In this document: positions 17,645 through 25,509 of the stretch, one piece after another
Layout: each line of letters begins with the position of its first letter
Position numbering within the stretch: position 1 is the stretch's first letter
From: Chryseobacterium shigense
Lineage (GTDB): Bacteria; Bacteroidota; Bacteroidia; Flavobacteriales; Weeksellaceae
Direction of reading: 5' to 3'
NCBI RefSeq assembly: GCF_014207845.1
Contig: NZ_JACHLC010000006.1
Span: forward strand, 1 to 64,000
Length of the DNA: 64,000 nucleotides
Program-made: the position numbers and the translations under genes
Notes under the pieces: model-generated
What the model was told of the DNA's origin: nothing
Database searches by the model: none
The model's input: only the letters and a program-made list of their open reading frames with translations

Positions 17645-18190
17645 ATGCTGAAAATAGAAGAGCTTGTTCACGCTTATATCCATTCCCACTGCGATTTTGA
17701 GAAAGAAATTGTATTGACGAATTATTTCCAGGCCGACTGGGAAGCAGATATGCTGTTCATAGATTCCGATGGTTTCAGCCATGAAATAGAAATTAAGCTT
17801 TCAAAAAGTGATTTTAAGAACGATTTCAAAAAATCATACCTTAATAAAGATACCGGTGAAAAATTCCTGAAACACGATAAGATCTCATGCGGCGACTATA
17901 TCTGTAATGCTTTCAGTTTCCTTCTTCCGATGGGTATGATAGAACATTCCACGATTCCCGAGCATTGCGGAATCATCGAGTTTTACCATAATGAAGATAC
18001 CTGGGAAACCGAATTTTACCTTATCCGCAGCCCCAGAAAGGTACATGAAGATTCTTACTGGAAACTGAATGACAAAGATCTTTTTATCCGGAAAATGGCC
18101 CTGAACCTATTGCAGCGTAAATTGGAAATCAAAGGAAAACATGAAGAACTTATTTTCAAAAATCCCTTTGATATCAAAAAAAGCAAATAA
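17645..18190 (+). CDS. PD-(D/E)XK-like nuclease-fold protein, function unknown
   Basis: A 181-residue cytoplasmic protein. Asp35 in WEADMLFID and Glu49-Ile-Lys51 in EIEIKLSKSDF fit the D-x(n)-(D/E)xK core of the restriction-endonuclease-like fold. The Lys/Phe-rich helix that follows is also typical. Members of this broad fold include repair nucleases and MmcB-like proteins, but no specific family is recognised. No methyltransferase is nearby, so a restriction role is unlikely. Confidence 0.65.
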   Translation: MLKIEELVHAYIHSHCDFEKEIVLTNYFQADWEADMLFIDSDGFSHEIEIKLSKSDFKNDFKKSYLNKDTGEKFLKHDKISCGDYICNAFSFLLPMGMIEHSTIPEHCGIIEFYHNEDTWETEFYLIRSPRKVHEDSYWKLNDKDLFIRKMALNLLQRKLEIKGKHEELIFKNPFDIKKSK

Positions 18191-18196
18191 AAAAAG

Positions 18197-18215
18197 CTCC
18201 TGCATTGTGCAGGAG
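18197..18215 (-). terminator. Hairpin terminator between convergent genes
   Basis: A perfect 8-bp stem CTCCTGCA/TGCAGGAG with a 3-base loop. The A-run on its left gives a U-tract on the minus strand, so it mainly serves the T9SS cargo gene. Confidence 0.75.
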
Positions 18216-18243
18216 TCAGTTCTGAAATATAATGAAAACATTA

Positions 18244-19023
18244 TTAGTTTTTTACCGTTTTTAGAGTTCCGCTTGCTCCGTTGCTGGACTGCCATTTAAT
18301 GATGTAAGTTCCCTCCAGGTTATTTTGAAGATCAATTGGTAGTTTGTTTAATCCTGCTGATATATCCGTAGTATATGCTCTGACAACTTTTCCGTGAATA
18401 TCAATTACACTTATTGAAATCTTTTCCTTATCCGCAGCTGTATAATAAAGCTCACTTATTCCCATATCCGGATTCGATACGATTGCTGTCTTAGGCTGTG
18501 ACACTGCCTGCTTTGATACTGTGCCGCCGCCGGGAACACATAGATAACATTCAAATCTGGCAACGCCAATGACGTATTGATTCGGTCCTGTACAGGCAAT
18601 ATCTATTCCGTATCCAAACTGCCCGGGATAATAGATCATGGTAGGCTCTGAAGGAATTGAAGTATGCTCCCCAATTGCAGTTGGGAGTGGATAGTATCCA
18701 CTATATAAACTAGATGGATTGCTAAAGCTTACTTTGCCGTATCTGGTTGGAGGAGGGGTTCCGGGAAGTGAAAAAGTGACAGGGAAATTGTAATTTCTTG
18801 CAGTGCTGATATCCGGAGGAAAAGGAGTCGCAAGCCGTTCATTGGAGCCTATTTTCATATCGAATTTAACATCAGTATGAGCATGACCGGGTACGTTTTC
18901 AGCAAAGATATCATTTCTGGTAACGGTGATGTTGTAGGTTGGTGCAGGAGCTGTATTTTTTTGTGCATCCAATTGATTTTGGCAAACCAATACAAAGAAT
19001 AATAAAAAGAGAATTTTTTTCAT
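18244..19023 (-). CDS. Secreted protein with T9SS type A sorting domain
   Basis: At 259 residues it has an N-terminal signal peptide (FLLFFVLVCQNQLDAQ), a Pro-rich middle region and one CYLCVPG motif. The C-terminal domain of about 75 residues (ISISVIDIHGKVV, then LEGTYIIKW) is the type A signal for type IX secretion. The cargo part matches no family I know. It should be exported to the cell surface or medium. Confidence 0.82.
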   Translation of the reverse strand: MKKILFLLFFVLVCQNQLDAQKNTAPAPTYNITVTRNDIFAENVPGHAHTDVKFDMKIGSNERLATPFPPDISTARNYNFPVTFSLPGTPPPTRYGKVSFSNPSSLYSGYYPLPTAIGEHTSIPSEPTMIYYPGQFGYGIDIACTGPNQYVIGVARFECYLCVPGGGTVSKQAVSQPKTAIVSNPDMGISELYYTAADKEKISISVIDIHGKVVRAYTTDISAGLNKLPIDLQNNLEGTYIIKWQSSNGASGTLKTVKN

Positions 19024-19208
19024 TTTAGTTAAATTTTAAGTTATTATTTAATCTGTCTTAATAATCTGTACTGTAAAAATGAAACTTATAATTCTCGTAA
19101 TCAACGGATAATTAGTAAGCGTAGATGATTATTCAATAAGTGTTTCCGTTTCTTTTATAAATGTAAATAGTTGCTTATAAATAGTTATGTCAGATATTAC
19201 TACAAAAA

Positions 19209-19230
19209 AATCCTGTCGGCAGACAGGATT
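19209..19230 (-). terminator. Terminator after aquaporin
   Basis: A perfect 9-bp stem AATCCTGTC/GACAGGATT with loop GGCA. The A7 run on its left is the U-tract on the minus strand. Confidence 0.75.
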
Positions 19231-19254
19231 TTGTATTGAAATCAAAAAATTATA

Positions 19255-19974
19255 TTAATCGGTAACTTCAGCTGTATCTCTCTGAAGAAGGAATTTGTAA
19301 ATTAATCCTCCTGCGATACCTCCTAAAATAGGTGCTGCCCAGAACAGCCAAAGCTGAGACATGGCAAGCCCGCCGGTGAAAACAGCCTGAGAAAGAGATC
19401 TTGCAGGGTTTACCGAAGTATTGGTAATAGGAATAGAGATAAGGTGGATTAAAGTAAGAGCCAAACCGATAGCAATACCGGCAAATTTTCCGTTAGCCCA
19501 CTTGTCTGTAGCTCCCATGATAACGATCAGGAAGAAAGCGGTTAATAAAAATTCCGCAAGGAATGCTGCTCCCATACTGAACGCTTTACCGTTGTAAACC
19601 GCCTCGTCATAGAAGTTTGTGGCGAAAGCTCCCGGTTTTGAAAAATCTACAGCTCCCGAGCCGTTAAGGATCACATACAGTGCTCCAGCTGCTACAAGCG
19701 CTCCAAGACACTGTGCTACAATGTAAGGGACAAGGTCTTTGGCTGAGAATCTGCCTCCTGCTAAAAGCCCGAAAGAAACAGCCGGATTGAAGTGCCCGCC
19801 TGAAATATGCCCTACAGCATAAGCCATTGTAAGAACCGTAAGACCGAAGGCCAGAGAAACTCCTAAAAGCCCGATACCTATGTCAGGAACTCCGGCAGCA
19901 AAAACTGCACTTCCACAACCGCCGAAAACAAGCCAAAATGTGCCGAAAAATTCAGCAAAAAGTTTTTTTATCAT
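19255..19974 (-). CDS. aqpZ: Aquaporin Z-like water channel
   Basis: A 239-residue MIP-family channel with six membrane segments. The two pore motifs are HFNPAVSFG and NPARS. The N-terminus [19 protein letters not shown] is the normal AqpZ one. It conducts water across the inner membrane. An upstream ATG at 19986 is possible, but the ATG at 19974 matches the family start. Confidence 0.93.
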   Translation of the reverse strand: MIKKLFAEFFGTFWLVFGGCGSAVFAAGVPDIGIGLLGVSLAFGLTVLTMAYAVGHISGGHFNPAVSFGLLAGGRFSAKDLVPYIVAQCLGALVAAGALYVILNGSGAVDFSKPGAFATNFYDEAVYNGKAFSMGAAFLAEFLLTAFFLIVIMGATDKWANGKFAGIAIGLALTLIHLISIPITNTSVNPARSLSQAVFTGGLAMSQLWLFWAAPILGGIAGGLIYKFLLQRDTAEVTD

Positions 19975-20190
19975 AATGTTTATCATTTAAATGTATCTCA
20001 AATGTAAAATTTAAATTTTAAAATAAAAAGATAAAACTTAAAATTTTTTTAAGATTTGATAATATAAAATTATGTATTCGCCAATTTGGTTTAATGTTTG
20101 TTGGGAATTTTTTTGTGAAGATATGCTTCGTAAGTTGAATGATATATCATAAATGTTTATCTTTCGTTTAGTAATTTAAAAGCGTGGTTA

Positions 20191-20811
20191 ATGAGAAAGT
20201 TTTTTTGTGCAGCCTTTGTGCCCTTTATTTATAACTTTTATTATGCGCAGGCTGCAAAAAAAGTGCTTCCCTGCTATGATCTGACATCTGTACTGAAAGT
20301 AGAGCCTACTGCTCTCTATAAGCCGCACCTGGATGCATCCAAGAGCTTTAACGTAAAATTACTGAAAGATTCCAAAACAGTACAGAAATATATAGGCAGC
20401 GGAAAATTCCATAAAATCAAAAAAAACGGAAAAGGATACAAGGTTCAGAAGCTGGATTACAGCAGGCCTTATTTGGTTTCAAAAGCGAAATCCACCCTTG
20501 AAAAGATGGGAGCCAGATTCAGCAAAGAAACAAAAGGGCATACTTTTACTGTTTCATCCATCACAAGAACGCTTGAAGACCAGTGCAGGCTGAGAAGAGT
20601 CAATTCAAACGCCTCATTAGGGATTAGTTCTCATAATTATGGAAATTCATTTGATATTTCCTACATCAGATTCAATGATGTATTGAAATACAATCCTAAA
20701 ATGGAGATCGCGCTGGAGAAAGTTTTAAAATATTATGCAGCGGCCGGCAGGATTTATTACATTAAAGAAAGACAACAAAGCTGTTATCACATCACCGTGA
20801 GGAATTATTAA
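20191..20811 (+). CDS. DUF5715-like exported protein, possible peptidase M15-type fold
   Basis: At 206 residues it has a signal peptide (FVPFIYNFYYAQA). The central SSHNYGNSFDISY resembles the SxHxxGxAxD zinc site of D-Ala-D-Ala peptidases (M15/VanY). CYHITV near the end could supply the third His. TVSSITRTLEDQCRLRR also fits this fold. It would act in the periplasm on peptidoglycan if active. The family name is from memory; the activity is inferred from motif layout. Confidence 0.68.
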   Translation: MRKFFCAAFVPFIYNFYYAQAAKKVLPCYDLTSVLKVEPTALYKPHLDASKSFNVKLLKDSKTVQKYIGSGKFHKIKKNGKGYKVQKLDYSRPYLVSKAKSTLEKMGARFSKETKGHTFTVSSITRTLEDQCRLRRVNSNASLGISSHNYGNSFDISYIRFNDVLKYNPKMEIALEKVLKYYAAAGRIYYIKERQQSCYHITVRNY

Positions 20812-20962
20812 CGCCATCAACATATTTCAAAGCACTTTGTAACCTGGAAAATTTTATTTATTGATATTAAATTTATTTCACAAATAATAAATTTATGATG
20901 CGATTATTTGTGCGGAAGGTTTAGTTTGTATAATTTTATGCAACTAAATAAACCATGAACTT

Positions 20963-21700
20963 ATGAACGAGAACGATTACAGACTGGCAGTCGCCGAATG
21001 GGGCAGCTATGTATCAGATTATAACAGAATCGCAAATCTGATTCCTACCAATTACATTTTTGACCTCTCCGGAGAACAGATCACAAAGATCAAAGACAAA
21101 AACAAATATGTGGATGTCTGTGCAGAAGCAGGTGTATTTAACGGTGAAATGGTCCTTATCTTTCTTCCTCTGGATGCGCAGGGACACGTAGATAAAAGCG
21201 TTACCGAATATGAGTACACTGTTTTGTCTCCTCTTAAATATGATCTTAGACTGCAGGAAACAAAAGAATTTACTGTTGTTAAAAATGCTATCCTTTCCAG
21301 CGATCTTACCAAAATAGATGACAATACAAATATGGTTCTTCCGGTATCCGATCAGCCGATTCTGGATCAGGATATTGCCGTAGAAGCTATTCAGCGCTGG
21401 AGAAACGAAGGAATGGAATGGTTCTTTCGTGAATGCAATGAGTTCGGAGGGGAAAGAATTTTCAGAAGATTCTATATTCCTATGGAAGATCTTTGCCATC
21501 CTGAACCCGAGGTTACAGGTATAAAATGCTCATTCGGGCTCAGGTACAATGATATTTACCAGAGAATGCTGGTCACACTGATCTTTATTTCTTTCCATGA
21601 ATTGTTGCAGGAAGGAAGCAGTGCAAAAACCATTTCAAATACCTATGACTGGGCAAAACCGTGTCCTCCTGTATGCCGTATCCCTGAACTCGGATCATAA
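20963..21700 (+). CDS. Unknown 245-residue cytoplasmic protein heading a two-component operon
   Basis: No signal peptide or membrane segment is visible. The protein is mixed alpha/beta with acidic stretches, and motifs such as WRNEGMEWFFRECNEFGGERI and CPPVCRIPELGS near the end. No family is recognised. It sits 20 bases upstream of a membrane protein and the histidine kinase/response regulator pair on the same strand, so cotranscription is likely. A sensor or effector link to that pair is possible but unproven. Confidence 0.75.
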   Translation: MNENDYRLAVAEWGSYVSDYNRIANLIPTNYIFDLSGEQITKIKDKNKYVDVCAEAGVFNGEMVLIFLPLDAQGHVDKSVTEYEYTVLSPLKYDLRLQETKEFTVVKNAILSSDLTKIDDNTNMVLPVSDQPILDQDIAVEAIQRWRNEGMEWFFRECNEFGGERIFRRFYIPMEDLCHPEPEVTGIKCSFGLRYNDIYQRMLVTLIFISFHELLQEGSSAKTISNTYDWAKPCPPVCRIPELGS

Positions 21701-21719
21701 CTATGTAGTATAGAAAGGA

Positions 21720-22343
21720 ATGACAGATTTTTTTAAAGCAATTTTATTCCTGAACTATGGCCTGCTTCTGACCATCATACTTTTGGGAGCAGCAAAATAC
21801 CGTATACTGAATAACAAAGAAAAGCAATATTTTCACTGTATTGCTTTTCTTTTTTTTATTGAATTGCTGAACCTTGTTCTGCCTTACGTTTTCAATCTTA
21901 ATGATACCTCATTTCTTTATCCTTTGTACATAGCCGGGGAATTTTTCCTTGTCACGGCATTATTCATCAGAAAACTGGAACTTCCAAAATATTTCTTCGG
22001 AATAACTTTACTGCTGGCGTGTGGATTTATGGTGTCGAAATATGTATTTAACTATCCGTTCAACAGTGATATTGTAAAAGTAATATCAAATATCATTATT
22101 ATCTGCCTTTCAGGATTTGCGTTGCTGCGGGAAATCAGGGATACTTCTGTAAAGAACCGTTTTCTTCTCGTGGATTCCTGTATTTTTTTCTACTATTCCG
22201 TTTCCGTATTTATTTTTATTATCCAGCATCAGCTGGCCAACCTTTCGGAAAACGATTATTATATTATTCTCAGTGCGAATAATATCCTGTCAAGCATTTT
22301 ATACTGTTCATTTTTATATACCTTCATCAGATTAAAGAAGTAA
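21720..22343 (+). CDS. Multi-pass membrane protein, possible sensor partner of the adjacent histidine kinase
   Basis: A 207-residue protein, almost entirely hydrophobic, with about six membrane segments beginning with FFKAILFLNYGLLLTIILL. It has no recognised catalytic motif. Its end overlaps the upstream in-frame region of the kinase gene, a sign of translational coupling. It resembles the 7TM-type sensory modules that some flavobacterial kinases keep as a separate protein. Confidence 0.75.
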   Translation: MTDFFKAILFLNYGLLLTIILLGAAKYRILNNKEKQYFHCIAFLFFIELLNLVLPYVFNLNDTSFLYPLYIAGEFFLVTALFIRKLELPKYFFGITLLLACGFMVSKYVFNYPFNSDIVKVISNIIIICLSGFALLREIRDTSVKNRFLLVDSCIFFYYSVSVFIFIIQHQLANLSENDYYIILSANNILSSILYCSFLYTFIRLKK

Positions 22344-23122
22344 CCTTAAATATCAGCCTGCTCATCCTTATAATTGTTACCATAACAGTTATAGTGGCTT
22401 TTATTCTCTTAGCTTACCGATCTTTTATCAGCAGGATTATTAAAGAAAAGAATGTCCAGCACGAAGCAGAAGTCCTTCATCAGAAAAAGCTGGTGCTTGA
22501 AAACATCAAAGCCCAGGAAGAAGAAAGAAAAAGAATAGCGGTAATGATTCATGATGACATCGGGAACAGGCTCAATATCCTTTCTTTATGGCTGAATAAT
22601 CTTGATACAAAAGGTGATGAGGTCATCAAGAAAAATATTTACAGCCAAATGTCGTCCCTTATTGATGCATCACGAAGTATTTCCCATTCCTTATATCCTG
22701 TAAATCTGGAATCCGTGGGATTTGTTCTTTATGTGGAAGAACTGATTGCCAACCTTTCCCATAAGATCAATATTTCCATGCAGGTAATGCCCGGATTTGA
22801 AAAAAAGGATATCTTTATAGAAGTACAGCTGTACCGTATCATCCAGGAATTTACCACCAATGTCATCAAGCATTCTACAGCCACAGACATATGGATCTAC
22901 ATCAAAGATTATCCTCAGCATATGGCAGTTGTTATTTCCGATAACGGGCAGGGTTTTGATTATAATCTCGTGAAAAAAGGCATGGGCATCAAAAATATTG
23001 AGTCCAGGATCAAATCCATGAACGCCACCCATAAATGGAAAAGTCTATTGAATAAAGGAAGCCGTTTAATCATTTTAATTCCAAGAAACCATGAATTCCC
23101 AAATCAAAATAGCCTTAATTGA
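22331..23122 (+). CDS. Sensor histidine kinase, NarL/DesK type (HisKA_3)
   Basis: One N-terminal membrane helix is followed by a coiled linker, the dimerisation box EEERKRIAVMIHDDIGNRLN with the phospho-His, and a HATPase domain (FTTNVIKHS, DNGQGFD, GMGIKNIESR). It autophosphorylates and passes phosphate to the response regulator 3' of it. No ATG exists upstream of the catalytic part. A GTG at 22394 would cut into the membrane helix. The in-frame ATT at 22331 would give a complete helix (KEVTLNISLLILI...). The start is therefore uncertain. The 3' end overlaps the regulator by 32 bases. Confidence 0.88.
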   Translation: MKEVTLNISLLILIIVTITVIVAFILLAYRSFISRIIKEKNVQHEAEVLHQKKLVLENIKAQEEERKRIAVMIHDDIGNRLNILSLWLNNLDTKGDEVIKKNIYSQMSSLIDASRSISHSLYPVNLESVGFVLYVEELIANLSHKINISMQVMPGFEKKDIFIEVQLYRIIQEFTTNVIKHSTATDIWIYIKDYPQHMAVVISDNGQGFDYNLVKKGMGIKNIESRIKSMNATHKWKSLLNKGSRLIILIPRNHEFPNQNSLN

Positions 23123-23768
23123 TGATGAACAGCTCATCCTTGAAGGGGTAAAAATGCTGCTCTCGAATGAAAAGAATATTTCTGTATGCCTTACTTCTAA
23201 TAACGGCCCGGATTTTATTGAAAAACTGGGAAACCTCCCCGGTGATGAATTTCCGCAAATAGCCCTTGTTGATGTACAGATGCAGCCCATGAACGGTTTT
23301 GAGCTGGTGGAAATTCTCAAAGAAAAATATCCCGATCTCAGAATTATTATTCTTTCCTCCCATTACAAAACTTCCATTTTGGGATATATGGTTAAATTAG
23401 GCGTTTCGGCGTTTCTTCCTAAGAATTCAGACAGGAAAACCTTCATCGATGCCATTACAATGGTCTACAAAAATGGAGTTTTCTTTACTGCAGAAGATCA
23501 CCAGATGCTGTTTACCTACATGAACAGTTCGGCAAAAAAGAAATCTCTTTTTGAAATGGATGATGAACTTTCCGAAAGAGAAAAAGATGTCGTAAAACTG
23601 ATCTGCCAGGAATATACCAATAATGAAATCGGGGAAAAGCTCTTCATCAGTCCCAGAACAGTCGAAAGTCATAGGCAGCGGATTCTGGAAAAGATCGGAG
23701 CCAAAAATACGGTCGGTATTGTTATTTATGCCGTAGTGAACAACATATATTCACTGGATAAAATGTAA
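23091..23768 (+). CDS. NarL/FixJ-family response regulator
   Basis: At 225 residues it has an N-terminal receiver domain: the acidic pair in LIDDEQ, the phospho-Asp in ALVDVQMQPMNG, and a Lys in LPKNSDRK. A C-terminal LuxR-type helix-turn-helix follows (LSEREKDVVKLICQEYTNNE, then LFISPRTVESHRQRI). It overlaps the kinase gene by 32 bases. Targets are unknown. Confidence 0.94.
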   Translation: MNSQIKIALIDDEQLILEGVKMLLSNEKNISVCLTSNNGPDFIEKLGNLPGDEFPQIALVDVQMQPMNGFELVEILKEKYPDLRIIILSSHYKTSILGYMVKLGVSAFLPKNSDRKTFIDAITMVYKNGVFFTAEDHQMLFTYMNSSAKKKSLFEMDDELSEREKDVVKLICQEYTNNEIGEKLFISPRTVESHRQRILEKIGAKNTVGIVIYAVVNNIYSLDKM

Positions 23769-23904
23769 TTCCGTAGAAATACTGAATTTTTTATTTGGTA
23801 TTTTTCACGCTAGCATTGCTGTTGCTTCTTCCGTTAATTTGAAAAATAATTTTTACAGGTTCCCATCACTGTAAAAATTTTCAATAATTAAACAAAACAC
23901 AACA

Positions 23905-25245
23905 ATGGAAAATAATACCATACTGCCTGTCGGAATTTTTTTTGACGGAACCGGAAACAACGGGATCAATGCAGCTTCGCCCGAGATGCCTCCAGCAGAT
24001 AATGAAAGTTACAAAGGAGCGCCTACCAATATTTACAAACTATTCAATTTATTCAGCGGAACTCATAAATTATATATAGAAGGAATAGGAACAGTCACCG
24101 GAGATGAAGACAGCAATTTTGCGATGGCTACCTGCGTTAATCCTCCGGATGCGCAAGGATATTCTTCAGATGATAAACTGCAGAAAGCCAGTGATTTTGT
24201 AGGAAATATAGTTAAAAACAAAAACATCGATTATCATTTTTATATCTATGGATTCAGCAGAGGAAGTATGCTGGCAAGAGAATTCTGTAACCAGCTTGTT
24301 GCGAATTACCCTACAGTCAATGTAACTATAAAATTTTTGGGAGTATTTGATACTGTTGAATCCAAGCCTTTTAATATATACGACATGAGTTTACCTCAGG
24401 AAGTGGAGAACGCCCTTCATATATGCGCTGTCAATGAATGCAGGTTCTTTTTTCCGCTCACCGGTTTTTTTGAGAATTCAGCAAATATGCAGGATACCCA
24501 AACAGAAACAGCAGGCTCCGTATGGAAAGAAATCTTTGTTCCGGGTGCCCATGCCGATGTAGGAGGTGGATATCTGCAGGCTCCGCAGTCAGTCTATATT
24601 TCTACAGATTTTATTAATGTCAACGATTTGCAGAATTATGTTTCAGATGTAAGAAATGCAAAAACCGATGCCGAAGGAAAAAAAATCTGGGATTCACTGC
24701 TTTCAGATTTTCAGGTTGAAAAAGGAGTTATTCTTTCCCAGGCTTATGTTTCCAGAGAATTGGTCTTTAATACACTTCCGTTTGTGTACGGAAGAATAAT
24801 GCTGGACGAAACCAATAATGGGATGTCAGGAATTTTCAGTACAGATCTTATCCATTCAGGTCTTCAGATTGAGGAAGATGCTTTTCTGACTGGTTTTTAT
24901 ACAGATCTTGCAGCATATGTTAAAAGTTTTTCACCAGCTATGAAACCTCAGTATGATTATGCAGATTTTGCAGACTATACCCATATTTCTGCCAATTTCG
25001 GACTGTATCATGAAGATGTATTACAAAGATCGGCAGATGAGATAGAAGCAGAACTTATCAACATTGGCCTGAATGTACCCAGCAGCATATCAGCAGAGCG
25101 CGGGATTCAACCCCAGCTTCTTACCGATCTGCATCTTCCGGAAGACAGTTTTGTAGTGGACTTTCTCTACGGAACCAATGTCCCCAATAATGATATCTGG
25201 AGCCGTACCATCGAAATGAAATCTTTTGCCATAGAACAGGATTAG
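23905..25245 (+). CDS. DUF2235 / Tle1-like alpha/beta hydrolase, putative lipase effector
   Basis: A 446-residue protein. It begins with the family-typical IFFDGTGNN, then has the nucleophile elbow GFSRGS, an Asp in FLGVFDTVES and His in VPGAHADVGGGY. DUF2235 includes the Tle1 phospholipase effectors of type VI secretion and also unlinked hydrolases. No T6SS gene, VgrG or PAAR is in view, so a secretion route is not shown. No signal peptide is visible. It is monocistronic, with a terminator 45 bases downstream. Confidence 0.82.
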   Translation: MENNTILPVGIFFDGTGNNGINAASPEMPPADNESYKGAPTNIYKLFNLFSGTHKLYIEGIGTVTGDEDSNFAMATCVNPPDAQGYSSDDKLQKASDFVGNIVKNKNIDYHFYIYGFSRGSMLAREFCNQLVANYPTVNVTIKFLGVFDTVESKPFNIYDMSLPQEVENALHICAVNECRFFFPLTGFFENSANMQDTQTETAGSVWKEIFVPGAHADVGGGYLQAPQSVYISTDFINVNDLQNYVSDVRNAKTDAEGKKIWDSLLSDFQVEKGVILSQAYVSRELVFNTLPFVYGRIMLDETNNGMSGIFSTDLIHSGLQIEEDAFLTGFYTDLAAYVKSFSPAMKPQYDYADFADYTHISANFGLYHEDVLQRSADEIEAELINIGLNVPSSISAERGIQPQLLTDLHLPEDSFVVDFLYGTNVPNNDIWSRTIEMKSFAIEQD

Positions 25246-25289
25246 ATCCATAATATTAGTACTTTTCAGTTTTAAATTTAGGTTGCAAA

Positions 25290-25317
25290 GGGATGTCCGG
25301 AAGGGCATCTCTTTTTT
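25290..25317 (+). terminator. Terminator after the DUF2235 gene
   Basis: A 7-bp stem with one G-U pair (25292-25298 with 25303-25309) and loop GGAA, followed by CTTTTTT. Confidence 0.7.
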
Positions 25318-25509
25318 GTAAAAGGTAAAAATATAAGAGAGATGATAGTAAATTCACCGATATCATTATCCGCTTTTCTCACTTACTTTGTCTTTTCGCC
25401 TTCTAACCTCTTCCCTCCACAACTTTTTTATTTCTCTGCTATTCATTTCTTTTTCCGTACTTTTGCACCCGGAAATTCAATTATTCATCATTAATTTTTA
25501 TTTAATAAA

